A DNA stretch of 64,000 nucleotides from Isoetes taiwanensis (GCA_021234155.1 JAJEKV010000059.1:1469844-1533843); one strand, 5' to 3'. Positions 11,166 through 21,970 are shown, counted from the first letter of the stretch. Numbers and translations are program-made. The notes: a model not told the origin generated them from the sequence alone.

Positions 11166-12085
11166 GGATTGTGAAGAAAACTGGTTATAAAGGTCCAAGT
11201 TCTTGGCAGCGCCTGTATTTTGTTGGCCTGGCGAAAGCTCCTGTGGCTTGCATCATGCAGCGATTTTGTCAACAATATAGCAGGTAAGGCTTGTGCTTCT
11301 CGTGACATTCTCGTAAAGTATTTGCCCTGGGTTATTTGGAGCAGCAAGTTTTGAACGAGGTGGTTCTATGCATTTTCTGCTCTCAGTCTGGGACTTCTCT
11401 GATTAGGGCTTTTGGGAATATCTTTCTGCCCATTGCCCTTCTATAGCTAGTCCTTCTTTCACTCTTCACAAGGAGGAGACAAAGATGCTTGCTCTCCAGC
11501 AAACAAAAGCCCAACAAGCATTCTGAAGTCTCCATGTTATTTTAGCAGCCATGTTATGCCTGTTTCTTTATTTTTGATGCAAATAATAGCCTTGCATTTC
11601 AGGTGGACGGCATTCGCAACTGGAGGCCATAAAAATGAAATCCAGGCAAGTCTTTCAAGTATTCGAAGATGCGAGTAAGTATCGTCTGCTTTTGTTCATC
11701 CCTTTTTGCTTCCTTGGTTTTCTTTCTTTGTTATGATAAATACTGCATTTTCATTTTTAACTTAATGCACTGCTTCATTTTCATTTCTTTCTATTTGTCT
11801 TGGCTGTGTAGTTCAGATCATTTCAGCAGTCTAGCTCCATTCGAAGCACGAGTTGGTCAATTTAGTGGAGACTCTTTGTACCCTTATGGTGCTTCTGGGG
11901 ATGTTCAAGAATATGTCGGTAATAATCTCCTTGTGAATCTCACATTCGCTGTTCTCAAACTCTATTCTTTCTTTATATTATTACATTCGCTGTTCTTAAA
12001 CTCTATTCTTTCTTTATATTATTATTTAGTACGGGGTGAACTGCATGGATATGAGAGTGAAAAGAGCATCCGTTATGAAAATTCA
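11166..12085 (+). pseudogene. Phase-consistent four-exon series of an unknown plant gene
   Basis: Four exon-like blocks with matching splice sites join in one open frame: 11166-11283 (ends AG/GTAAGG), 11603-11674 (after TTTCAG, ends GA/GTAAGT), 11812-11918 (after TGTAG, ends G/GTAATA) and 12030-12085 (after TTTAG, ends TCA/GTGAGA). The reading phases agree at all three junctions. Parts of the product read GYKGPSSWQRLYFVGLAKAP, WTAFATGGHKNEIQASLSSI and FSGDSLYPYGASGDVQEY. I do not recognise the family. It lies wholly inside TIR element 1, so it is best read as a host gene segment captured by the transposon; a real gene flanked by repeats is the alternative. A further open stretch follows at 12224-12765. 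Confidence 0.5.
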
Positions 12086-12223
12086 GTGAGAACTGCAGCT
12101 TCTTAAACATGTGTATGACTGAACTGCCAACCGCTTCATGAAATATGAAAACTTTACAGGTTTTCTATGATATTAGGAAGAGATAAAGAACGATAAAGCT
12201 TATTTTATTCCCTGTCATTATAG

Positions 12224-12765
12224 TTCAAGTTCCTGCTTTAAAAGTAGGTGGTGGTAAACCAAGATCTTCACAAAAAGATGAATTGCTGCAAACTAGAGGA
12301 AAAATGGCATGTCAGTCACAATGGCTCCTACAAGAAGGCAAACTATTGCGAAGTACAGGCAAAATGGCAGATCAGTTACAAGCAGATTGTAAGAACAAGT
12401 TGGACCTTAATCAAAATAAAGTACATACTGATAAAAAGGCAGGTTCAGATAGAGAGTGCACATCTTTGCAGAGAGGAAACCAAGAACCTGGAAAGTTAAA
12501 GCCGAAACCTGCTACCCCTTTCAGCCTAGGCACTGTAAAATTTGCAAAAGTACAAGCCGATTTGAACTGTCAAATGAAGAGTCCATCAAATGACATGAGC
12601 ACTCATGTATTGCAGGAGCAGATAGACAAGCCAGCTGTTTTAAAAAGTCATCTTAGCCCATATTCTGAGTGCGACAGAAGTTGGAATTCTTGTGCCACAC
12701 CTGCCCAGCTTGAGGGTCCTTCCATTCAAAGATTCCTTATGTACTTACATAGAATGACCATCTAA
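12224..12765 (+). other. Open, hydrophilic exon-like stretch downstream of the exon series
   Basis: After an acceptor-like CATTATAG, one frame stays open for about 180 codons to a stop at 12763-12765, with segments such as KVGGGKPRSSQKDELLQTRG and KLKPKPATPFSLGTVKFAK. The composition is polar and probably disordered. Its phase does not join the preceding exon without an extra splice site, so it may be a terminal exon of the captured gene or chance. Confidence 0.3.
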
Positions 12766-13588
12766 GATTTTGGCTTTAAGTGGTTCAACTCCACTTTGTA
12801 ACGTTACAAAAGCTATGTTGTATACCTCAAACTTTCGCAGCTTCTAATGCAAAGTTGATAATATAGTTGATTTTGCTCTAATACTCAATTTAGAATGCCC
12901 TTTTCTCATTTTGTCCATCATTTGATATATAGTCAAAGTGCTTTCAACTCCACCAAGATTCTAGATGGATTTAAAATATGTCTTCATTCGAATGAGGTGC
13001 TCATTAAAAATATCATGTTTACAACCATATAGGAAGTCCCAATATTATATGAGGGCATCTTGCTCTGCTTATGCACGTGGTTGGAGGACAAAGTACAGAG
13101 ACTGACCAGAATAATAAATAGAGACTGACCGATCATGTGCTACTTCATTTCTTACCATCATCTATTAGGGTGTAGTATATTATAGATGTATAATTTGAGG
13201 TATTGATCTTACCATGATGTATTGTCCTTAGCATGTATTCCATGTATGTATTGTCCTTAGCATAGAATTACCCTTGTAATGTCGCATGCATGTAAGAACC
13301 CCAGGGAAATGCGAGACCAAGATGCGAGAAATGTCAATTAAAAACATTTTGAAATTTTATTTATTCTATACATAGGGGTAGGGTGCACAAGCACAAACTC
13401 AAGTACAAGATCGGGTAGGGGTATGTAAAAACTAGGATAGTCCGAAAGTACATCTACGGAAAGGGGCTTGGAAACTGGCTTTTCCTATGTAGGGGTTTTC
13501 CACCTCCAAAAAGTCGTATACAGGGGTTTTCTCTGGACCCCTTGCACGCAGATGTGGTATCCCCATATGCCTAGGTGAGACCCCCGGG

Positions 13589-13671
13589 GAAACTCTAACA
13601 CTGTTTAACAGATAAAACAGAATGAAGAATGAATGATAATAAATGCTTTTTCGCCAATATCTAGATATTCA
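13589..13671. repeat. 83-bp repeat unit, right copy, beginning with 8-bp duplication
   Basis: This is the partner of the unit at 9489. It starts with GAAACTCT and continues AACACTGTTTAACAG, with a few substitutions against the left copy, and ends with TCTAGATATTCA as the left copy does. Confidence 0.7.
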
Positions 13672-13804
13672 ACCGTCTTGATCACGTCTTGATCTAGAAT
13701 AAAACAAGAAACATTGTTTTCAAAGAAGACATCATATGGCATACCGAATCTGTTGAATGAATGAAGAGAGAACTCTATAATCACCGCCAAAACTTTTCAG
13801 AGAA

Positions 13805-13930
13805 GAGAACTTTTTCTTGTGTCATGCATATGAATGAAGAGCTAAGAATAACAACCGTTAGATTGTTGAAGGTAATCCAGATCAACGCTCCAAAAAAACC
13901 GCACTCTAGAAATACTATTTAGTATGGCCC
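13805..13930 (-). repeat. Dispersed repeat, also at 58.2 kb in opposite orientation
   Basis: The reverse complement begins near 13930 with ACTAAATAGTATTTCTAGAG, followed by GCGTTGAT, AACGGTTGTT and CTCTTCAT. The same order of words occurs on the plus strand at about 58236-58340. The pair is diverged but collinear over about 110 bp, so it is an interspersed repeat, probably a MITE or solo fragment. Confidence 0.55.
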
Positions 13931-14184
13931 AATGAATACAGCACCGAAATCATAGGAAAACCATGCCAAAAAGCGTTTAAAATTACAAAAAAAATCCCTG
14001 TTATAATGCTAGATATTATTTAATAGATAACACTTCAAGAACGACATTATAAGAATATATGTATTGTGTGATTCTTCTTGATTGTTAAAATTTTTATAAG
14101 TTTATCTTTAAATTAAAACTATAATGGTTATGAAAGAATAAACTTGATTTTCAAACTAATTTTTATTTGAATCTATTTAGAATT

Positions 14185-15776
14185 AGACATTTCAAGAATA
14201 TAAAAATTTCAATTTTTATTGATTTAACAGATTCAAGATTTAGAATTCATGATAATTAAATGAAATCTGATGGTTTAATAAGCGATTGACTTAAAACTAT
14301 TATTAGAATTTCACAATTTACAAACTTTTACACTTTTAAAAATACTTTAAGGAGGTTTTAGGTTGAAATTAATTAAATGATATATAAAGTAACCATTAAA
14401 TAATTTATTATTGACGAAATAAAAATATTTTAATCAAACATAAACGTAATCATTTAATTAATTTCAATGTAAAACTTTCTTTAAATATTTAAAAAAAAAT
14501 AGCATTTTAATTATAGAGGGTTATCTTAGATAAAAATTTAATTCTAAATAGATGGAACCAAGAATTAGTTTAGAAAGCAACTTTAAACTTTAGTAAGTAT
14601 CATATTTTTTATCTAAAGATAAACAGAACAAATTATTAAAATCAATAAAAGCTAAAAATACATTTATTAGATTTGATTAAGTTCAAATTTTGTTAAATAT
14701 ATCATATTAAGGTTTTTTCAAATTGATGCCCTTATTTTCAAGTGTCCTCATTTTTTTGCCCTTTTATGGTAAAGGGCAAATTTTTTTGTTGCCCTTATAA
14801 ATAATGGCTCCTAAGAAATTCTCCTTAATTGGAAGGGTTGGAGGCCCATTTAAAGGTGGGCAACGTTGTAAAGTTGATCATTGCTCGGGGTGTTTCTTGC
14901 ATAAGAAACAACTGCTATAATAGATTTGTTGTTAATTCCCGTGCGGTTTGGAAATTCTGGACGTGGAGCACATTAATCACAAATGTTTGTGACGTGGACC
15001 GCATCCAGATTTTGGTTCGTGCTTACTTGGCATTCATCTTTGACAGGTAGGATCCTATGTGTGCCCTAATTGCCATGCCCTACAAGCTATTGAGCAGTGA
15101 TCAACTTTACAACGTTGCCCACCCTGAAATAGGCCTCCAACCCTTCCAATTAAAGAAATTTTCTTAGGAGCCATTATTTATAAGGGCAACAAAAAAATTT
15201 GCCCTTCACCATAAAAGGGCATCAATTTGAAAAAACCTTAATATGACATATTTAACAAATTTGGACTTATTCAAATCTAATAAATGTATTTTTAGCTTTT
15301 ATTGATTTTAATAATTTGTTCTGTTTATCTTTAGATAAAAAATATGATACTTACTAAAGTTTAAAGTTGCTTTCTAAACTAATTCTTGGTTCCATTTATT
15401 TAGAATTAAATTTTCATCTAAGATAACCCTCTATAATTAAAATGCTATTTTTTAAAAAATATTTAAAGTAAGTTTTACATTGAAATTAATTAAATGATTA
15501 CGTTTATGTTTGATTAAAATATTTTTATTTCATCAATAATAAATTATTTAATAATTATTATTAAACCAATAACTTTATATCATTTAATTAATTTCAACCT
15601 AAAACCTTCCTTAAAGTATTTTTAAAAGTGTAAAAGTTTGTAAATTGTGAAATTCTAATAATAGTTTTAAGTCAATCGCTTATCAAACCATCAGATTTCA
15701 TTTAATAATCATGATTGCTAAATCTTGAATCTGTTAAATCAATAAAAATTGAAATTTTTATATTCTTGAAATGTCC
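14185..15776. mobile_element. Giant fold-back (inverted-repeat) element, about 1.6 kb
   Basis: The sequence from about 14185 to 14882 is repeated as its reverse complement from about 15095 to 15776. Examples are GTTGCCCTTATAAATAATGG against CCATTATTTATAAGGGCAAC, and GGCAACGTTGTAAAGTTGATC against its complement at 15098. Arms are about 690 bp, AT-rich, and differ by scattered substitutions and small indels. A central spacer of roughly 210 bp (14883-15095) has normal GC and no recognised ORF. No transposase is present. A fold-back or MITE-type transposon is the likely origin; transcripts would form a long hairpin. Confidence 0.85.
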
Positions 15777-15960
15777 AGCATTTGTAAATTGACATTTTTA
15801 TATATTCTTACAAATGATTGCTAAATCTTGAATCTGTTAAATCAATAAAAATTGAAATTTTTATATTCTTGAAATGTCCAGCATTTGTAAATTGAAATTT
15901 TTATATTTTTAAAATGCTTATGTCCAGCATTTGTAAATTGAAATTTTTATATTCTTAAAA
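15711..15960. repeat. 103-bp tandem repeat at the right edge of the fold-back arm
   Basis: ATGATTGCTAAATCTTGAATC starts at 15711 and again at 15814; the phrase GTCCAGCATTTGTAAATTG recurs three times up to about 15940. The first unit overlaps the end of the right arm, so the arm end was amplified after or during insertion. Confidence 0.75.
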
Positions 15961-15967
15961 ATACTTG

Positions 15968-16342
15968 GATATGTGTTGAAGAAGGTTAGTAAATTTAATC
16001 AATACACTCAACTCAATGATTGATTAAAATTAATGAATGTGGTTGTCATTTGTTTTGCGAAGAAGAAAAAACGAGTAGCAAAAATCTAACAAGATATGCA
16101 TTGAAGAAGGTTAGTAAATTTAACCAATATCCCTCAACTCAATGATTGATTAAAATTAACGAATGTGGTTGTCATTTGTTTGACGAAGAAGAAAAACGAG
16201 TAGCAAAAATCTAACAAGATATGTGTTGAAGAAGGTTAGTAAATTTAATCAATATGCCTCAACTCAATGATTGATTAAAATTAATGAATGTGGTTGTTAT
16301 TTGTTTGGTGAAGAAGGAAAAAGGAGTAACGAAAATCTAACA
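15968..16342. repeat. Three tandem copies of a 125-bp unit
   Basis: GATATG(T/C)(G/A)TTGAAGAAGG starts at 15968, 16093 and 16218, giving an exact 125-bp period. Units share GTTAGTAAATTTAA, CTCAACTCAATGATTG and GGTTGTCATTTGTTT with few differences. No coding potential is seen. Confidence 0.9.
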
Positions 16343-16915
16343 ATCACGTACATGAGAGCAAGCTCTTGTTTTTCAATTTTCTATTCGAGTTCCAATAAAA
16401 TCCACTGAGCTGGCTAATTAATTATTCTACTACTTTTTATCGAATATTATTTTTGTTATGGTGTGTGCTACAGTAGAATATATTCCTAAGATTGAGTTGA
16501 ATAACATCAAAGATGAGGATAGAAGCTGAGATTAAATTTCAAGAGATGAAACATGCTGATATTTGTGTCACTGAATAGTCGAAAAGAGATGAAAGATGTA
16601 GATTAGATATACATTTATACAAAGAATTAAAAAAATGACAAAGATAGGCAGATCATAGAACTTTGGTAGCTTGCTTGATACTTTCGGGGCTTCATATTTC
16701 AGTTAAGTATATTGTAAATATGATACCAAGTACTAGTAAAATATGTCCTCTTTCTAAAACTAGTAAGCTATTTGCTTAAAATAAGTTGCTCTTTTTGTAA
16801 AAAGGGCAATTCAAATTGTGCACTTAAGGGTATACTAAGGGCACATCAAAATTTGCCCTAAAAAAATATATAGACCCTACCCTCATACCCTTATATACTG
16901 AGGAAAAAGAGCTTC
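16343..16915 (+). promoter_or_regulatory. AT-rich upstream region of the mS38-like gene
   Basis: This gap upstream of the mS38-like ATG holds no gene. TATA-like ATATATAG lies at about 16866-16873, some 45 bp before the ATG, and CCCTACCCTCATACCC follows it. TATATA at 16892-16897 is probably too close to the ATG to serve. The repeated words AAGGGCA and TGCCCT near 16.80-16.86 kb resemble those in the fold-back element. No transcription start can be proved from sequence. Confidence 0.25.
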
Positions 16916-17338
16916 ATGCTCTTGGACATGAAGGCAGTAGCGGTAGTTCGGCGACCTCAGCACCTGGAGCCCATCTTCTTCAATATCATTTCCAATGGAT
17001 CTTTGGGTTCATCCTCTAGCCGTAGCTCAAACAGCGAAATCATGGATCGGCCTCATCTTCCTGCCCACATTGGGGACATTAAAGCTTTGCCCCAGATCGA
17101 TCCCTCTGCCTTCAAGAATATCAATATGTTTTTCCCATTTGGTTGCCCAGATCTTATGAGCTGCGGTGATATGACTTGTAGTCTTCCTGGTTTACTCATG
17201 CCTGTTACTATTCAGTCTCCTGGATTTGATCAAGGCTATGGCCCTTTGGAAGCTAGCAGTGTGAAGAGAAAGCGGAAAAAGAAAATGAATAAGCACAAGC
17301 AAAGGAAGCTTCGCCGTCGAGACCGGCACCGGAATTAA
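16916..17338 (+). CDS. mS38/AURKAIP1/COX24-type mitochondrial ribosomal protein
   Basis: The frame encodes 140 residues. The last 26 are almost all basic, VKRKRKKKMNKHKQRKLRRR and on, which matches the conserved C-terminal domain of the mS38 (AURKAIP1/Cox24, DUF1713) family. In that family the tail is buried in the small subunit of the mitochondrial ribosome, where it binds rRNA; yeast Cox24/Qri5 affects COX1 expression. The N-terminal part (LLDMKAVAVVRRPQHLEPIF) has few acids and several Arg/Lys residues, as expected of a mitochondrial presequence, followed by a Ser-rich stretch; presequence cleavage is inference. The ATG at 16916 gives the longest frame, and one at 16928 is possible. No intron interrupts it, but a GTAAGT just after the stop (about 17350) and CATTTTAG near 17430 could bound a 3'-UTR intron. 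Lines up with no neighbour in an operon sense. Confidence 0.7.
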   Translation: MLLDMKAVAVVRRPQHLEPIFFNIISNGSLGSSSSRSSNSEIMDRPHLPAHIGDIKALPQIDPSAFKNINMFFPFGCPDLMSCGDMTCSLPGLLMPVTIQSPGFDQGYGPLEASSVKRKRKKKMNKHKQRKLRRRDRHRN

Positions 17339-17408
17339 ACTTCTAGTTCTGTAAGTCCTGGAACTTGCCTGCATATGCGTTTTTCTAGCCTACAAAGTTT
17401 TTTTGCCT

Positions 17409-18360
17409 AGTCTGAATATTCTCATTTTAGGTATGGTAGCGTTGCACAACTCATGCCCTGTGAGATGATGTTGGAGGCAGAACATTTGCAACTGAAATGC
17501 TGGACATAAGCATTTTTGAACATGGGCTTGAGATGAGAGGTACTGGAGTCAGTTTATTCCAGCGGTTTGATGCATGATTTTAATCAGATGCACCAAACTT
17601 TTAATTTGTCATGCAAATTCAAATATAATGCTGGCATCATTTGTGATCATGTTCATACAGTTAGACCACTGTGAAATAACAGACCTTGTTATGATTTAGA
17701 AGGCATCAGGAATCCAGTGTATGCCACAAATTTCTGTCTCCAATGCACTGTTTCAATCCAATTATTGCCCTAATAATAAAAGGATTGATTAGATTATTTA
17801 TAAGAATCTGGAATCGTACCCATTTGGAAAGGCAGTATTCTCTTACATCTTACTACCCCAATGTTTATGTTTAGGTCTGAATATCTAGTCTGAATATTTT
17901 CATTTTAGGTATGGTAACGTTGCAAAACTCATGCCCTTTGAGATGATGTTGGAGGCAGAACATTTGCAACCGAAAATGCTGGACATAAGAATTTTTGAAC
18001 ATGGGCTTGAGATGAGAGGTACTGGAGTCCGTTTATTCCAGCAGTTTGATGCATGATTTTAATCAGATGCACCAAACTTTTAATTTGTCATGCAAATTCA
18101 AAGATAATGCTGGCATCATTTGTGATCATGTTCATACAGTTAGACCACTGTGAAATAACAGACCTTGTTATGATTTAGAAGGCATCAGGGGTCCAATGTA
18201 TGCCACAAATGTCTGTTTCCAATGCACTGTTTCAATCCAAGTATTGCCTTAATATTCTTTAAAAGTTTAATAAAAGGATTGATTAGATTATTTATAAAGA
18301 GCGTGAATCCGGAATCCTACCCGTTTGGAAAGGCAGTATTACCTCAATGGTTATGTTTAC
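17409..18360. repeat. 478-bp tandem duplication in the 3' flank of the mS38-like gene
   Basis: TCTGAATATTYTCATTTTAGG begins at 17411 and again at 17889. The two units stay collinear to the end (GGAAAGGCAGTATT... near 17.84 and 18.34 kb) with about a few percent substitutions and short indels. Each unit carries the CATTTTAG acceptor-like site, so the duplication may double a 3'-UTR exon or polyadenylation region. No ORF of note is present. Confidence 0.85.
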
Positions 18361-19250
18361 TCATTGCGCACTGAAAGTATCTATTTTTTAAACTAATGTG
18401 TTTCAGTGATGAGCATTTGCTTTAAGTGAATGTGAAAAGAGTGGATGTCAAGTTGCTGTTCAGGTTCTTGCTTCCTACACTTACAGACGTTTTGAAATTG
18501 ATGATAATATGTACAGCAAAGGAAGCTATTAGAGTGCGGGCACTTTTACTATTTTCATCGACTTAAATTCAGAATGTTCCAAGCTATTATCTAGAGTTTC
18601 TCTTATTATGAGCTGGCTCGCATGTTAACTTCATAAAGTACCAATTCTTAACGAGGAGCTTATCAAAAAATTAGCTAGAAGGAAAGCAGGCTAATGGGCC
18701 ATTCAGATGGATAGGGGAAGTGGCCATGACAAGTTGCTTAGCAGCTGTGATTTGCAATCTAGCTGCAAGAAATCCGCTGATGGGTGCACGCGTAAGTGCA
18801 ATGAAATTTGCAGCTCGGCAAGGAAGTTGTGCAGCGGTCACGCACAGTTGCAGCCCAGTTGCAGTTGTTGCTTAACTGTGCATAAGCAAGTTATGGAACA
18901 TAACCAGCTTGTGTAGCTTATCGAACATATGAGGGCAGTCTGTTACTGGAAACAACCATCTTGTGCTAACCGGTTCTATTGATCAGTGTAGATTTAAGTC
19001 AATTTTTTTTTCATTATTTTGGGCATTTCCTCAAGAGACAAGCGACAAAAAAAGAATGCCCACCGAAGGCTTACCTTGAAATGAGCTCACACGAAGGCTT
19101 AACTTTGGTGGTTAACCGTGGTTTACACGGTTTGGCATTTTTACTAAAATGCCTCTACAAGTTTTTAAAATTACTAAAATGACCATCTAAAATGCCCCTA
19201 CAAGTTATTGAAATTACTAAAATGCGGTCGATTAAATGCTTAATATAAGT
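18361..19250. other. Intergenic DNA, no gene supported
   Basis: A 69-codon Cys-rich frame at 18707-18916 has no signal peptide or recognised pattern and I do not call it. Near 19.13-19.22 kb the words ATTACTAAAATG and CCTCTACAAGTT repeat two or three times. Nothing else stands out. Confidence 0.4.
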
Positions 19251-20230
19251 CTTATGGAAGGAGTAATTTCAATCACCTTGAAATTTCTCTTGAAATTTCC
19301 ACAAGAAATTTCGTGGTGATTGAAATTCTCCGACGAAATTTGAACTACCGAAAAAAAAGGGGGCGTGAAATTTCGCCCCCAAACAGCAGCTTCTTACATT
19401 TCGAAATTTCATGTCGATCTCCAGTTGATGTTCCTGCCCTCGAGCCTGTGGTCGCGCTCCCAGATTAAGCGGCGCCGCCAACGAATGCCATGCCGGAAAA
19501 ACGCCGGAAAGAAGAAATCGGGGGGCAAATTTCACGCCCCTTTTTTTTCGTTGAAAAATTTTCGCCGCTCAAAAATTTCGGTTGAAATTTTCTGGCGGCC
19601 GCCAGCTGACCTGGCGGGCCGCGATCGGCGAAAATTTCTTCTTCCTTAAATTGTTAGCCCGTTCCTGAGGATCTCTGGTTCAGGCCCGAAAAAAACATCT
19701 CTGATTCATCCAAATTCATGCACTAAAGGGAAAAAAAATCAGAAAAGGATCCTGTTCTTGAGGATATCTGATTCAGGACGGAAAAAATACCTCTAATTCA
19801 ACCAGATTCATGCACTGAAGAAAGAAAATGAGAAAAGCAAGCCGTGAATCACGATTCAACCTTGATCATGAGAAAAGGGGATGATCTTGAGCTCGGATCT
19901 GTCTAGGGCCGCCGGATCTGTCTTAAGAATGGCATCCAACCCTCTTCAGAGCCTTCATTGCCTCAGAGCTTCAGATGGGCTCGAGGTTCTTCACATCGGG
20001 AGCAGGCGGCGCCCAGATACGCCGCCACAACAGAGGGAACAGAGGCAGAAATAGAAGGGAAGAAATAGAGGGAGCTGGGAGAAACAGAGGGAAACAGAGG
20101 GGTAGAAACAGAGGGAAACGGAAGGGCAAAAATAGAGGAAGCAGCCCAGATACGCCACAACAATGTCAACATAAAATTTCATGTTTTAAAAATCAGCTGA
20201 AATAGGGCAAAATTTTAAGGTGGTTAAAAT
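19251..20230. repeat. Repeat-rich, possibly transposon-derived block
   Basis: The block opens with many GAAATTT and AAATTTC words in both directions (19.26-19.60 kb). Next comes an approximate 90-bp direct repeat: GAGGATCTCTGGTTCAGG at about 19668 and GAGGATATCTGATTCAGG at about 19758. It closes with a purine-rich AACAGAGGGAAACAGAGG array (about 20.03-20.14 kb) bracketed by CCCAGATACGCC at about 20011 and 20145. Open frames on both strands are products of this low complexity. Similar TTAATGCTTAATAT words at 19.23 and 20.24 kb could be worn element ends. Confidence 0.4.
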
Positions 20231-21776
20231 TTCGTTAATGCTTAATATCTACTTACTTAAAATGTTTTTGGGTGGGTGTGTCCTCTTTTTCATCGTTCAT
20301 CAAGGACAAGATATGGCAACAATATTTGTTTGTATATGATTGTATGTAGCTTGGGAATGGCAGCAAGTTTTTCTCATCATGTAGTTATGCTCAACTCTTG
20401 ACGGCGCCAACTCTGGAAGTACAATTGGCCAGAACGACCCTCAGGTAATATTCAGCCGTCTCAATTTAAATATTCTAATGTACGTTTTGGCGAAGGTATT
20501 GTAAGGCATTCAAATTATCAGGCTATGTTTCTGTTATCGCTCCTTCAATTGAAAAAGCTGGCAATCACAAACACATGTGCAGGTTAGTGTTTTATAACCA
20601 TTGTTTGTTGTTTCAAACGAGATTTCTATTCATGTCTTTGTATATGCAACCACATATGGGTAACATCATCTTTTGTTCTATGTGTTATGTTGGAAACTTG
20701 AAGGGTTCAAATCCCATGGAATGTATTAGCCTTATCATCACATGTTGCTCTACAATTTATGCAGTGGAGCTATACATAAATTCCAAGATAAATGTTTAGA
20801 GTGTCTATTTGCAGACAGTAAGTAAATTCTGATGCAACCCTTCTTATGTGCACCAATGGTTATCAAAGTTTAGCAGTTAAATAGTGCGTTTTGTATTTAC
20901 ATGTAGATTGAGGAAAACAAGAAAATGTTATGTTTATGCTGCAGGTAATAGATATACCTGGAAATGGATTCGAAATTGAGATTTGGAAATGTTGCTTTTT
21001 TTTCTTAGAAGTAAAGCTTTTGTACGACGGTAGCACATGATGGAGCTGTTGATGATATGATGATATAACTATGATGTGGACCTCTGTTATGGCTTGAAGG
21101 CCCAACTCATATGATGAAGAAAACGAAATGAGGCTTCAAATGCTAACCATCATTCGTGATCCAAAGTTCTTGGTGATGGTAATGCTGGATTTAAGAAAAA
21201 AAGTTTATCCAAATGTTGGGTTAACAAGGCAGCAATTGTGACGATGTTTGCATATGAAGACGAAGCTGCACCGCCCAATGCATCTCAATTTTATATTTCG
21301 TGCACCATCTGAATGCATTTAAATTTCGTATTTCTTTTTTTTTTAAATAGTCGGCTAAGTCTTAATTTTGTATTTCTTTTCTTTTAAATAGTCATTTTAT
21401 TGATTAGTTTTAGGCTGACATTTTTTAGCATCTCTCTTTGTTATATGGTATATAGACGGTTAAGTCTTTCTACACAGTTTGTTTTTTTTTTTTTTGGTCC
21501 CATATTCTCATGCCATGATATCAGACGAACAATGAGCTCATAAGACTTACTTGCATATGATAAGGGTTTGCAGTATTTACTTTTTAAATGCCATCACAAA
21601 TGCATATAATTATAACTTTTAGTAGCAAATAACGTTTTCTCCTAAAACCCTCGCAAATTTAGCTTGATTAGTGGTCAAACAACACCAGATAATGCCACTT
21701 AACCCAATAAAAGGTTTTAGGGGCCACTTGATAATTTGCACCATCTCTTTGTGTAAGGCCCATCTAACATTTAACA
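20231..21776. other. AT-rich intergenic DNA, no gene supported
   Basis: Short frames are present but none has a recognisable motif or length. Poly-T runs and a CTAAAACCCTCGCAAAT string (near 21.64 kb, with relatives near 22.66 and 22.73 kb) suggest fragments of small interspersed repeats. Confidence 0.4.
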
Positions 21777-21780
21777 AATA

Positions 21781-21970
21781 ATATCATCACATTGGATGAG
21801 GGAGGAAATTAGTTGAAAACAATCATTCACATGTAAAAGATTAGATGAATTTCTAAGGTAACAATATCATCGCATTGGATGAGGGAGGAAATTAGTTGAA
21901 AACAATCTTTCACATGTAAAAGATTAGATGAATTTCTAAGGTAATGTTTTACATGTGAAAGATTGTCTCA
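21781..21970. repeat. 83-bp tandem duplication followed by a partial inverse copy
   Basis: ATATCATC(A/G)CATTGGATGAG starts at 21781 and 21864. The two units are nearly identical through CTAAGGTAA. Just after, TTTTACATGTGAAAGATTGT is the inverse of ACAATCTTTCACATGTAAAA inside unit two, giving a hairpin. Confidence 0.8.

Larger units (their letters stand above)
9580..13588 (+). mobile_element. CCCGGG-TIR DNA transposon, copy 1, with captured gene segments
   Basis: The left end CCCGGGGGTCTCACC (9580-9594) is matched exactly in inverse by 13574-13588. The 8-bp sequence GAAACTCT flanks both ends. A second copy of the family lies at 40577-44249, with the same terminal design and its own 8-bp duplication. 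Conserved subterminal blocks are seen on the left (...CCGTATGA..., AGGGGTTTTTTT, and a CCACC/GGTGG hairpin near 9690-9715) and on the right (GATCGGGTAGGGGTATGTAAAA, GTCGTATAC). The 4.0-kb interior differs from copy 2 and contains no transposase I can recognise, so it is probably non-autonomous and a carrier of host gene pieces. Eight-bp duplications fit hAT or P-like superfamilies, but these termini match no family I know. Confidence 0.7.

Noticed and set aside
18707-18916. 69-codon Cys-rich frame that might be a secreted peptide
   Set aside because: No signal peptide, no regular Cys spacing, no splice or promoter context; the Cys codons come from repeated TGCAGC words.
19975-20205. RG-rich frame (RGNRGRNRR) like an RNA-binding tail
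   Set aside because: It is produced by the AACAGAGGGAAACAGAGG purine repeat and also gives open frames on the other strand.
21001-21105. Minus-strand frame at 20863-21105 as a small gene
   Set aside because: Low-complexity Ser/Ile-rich reading through a T-run; no recognised feature.
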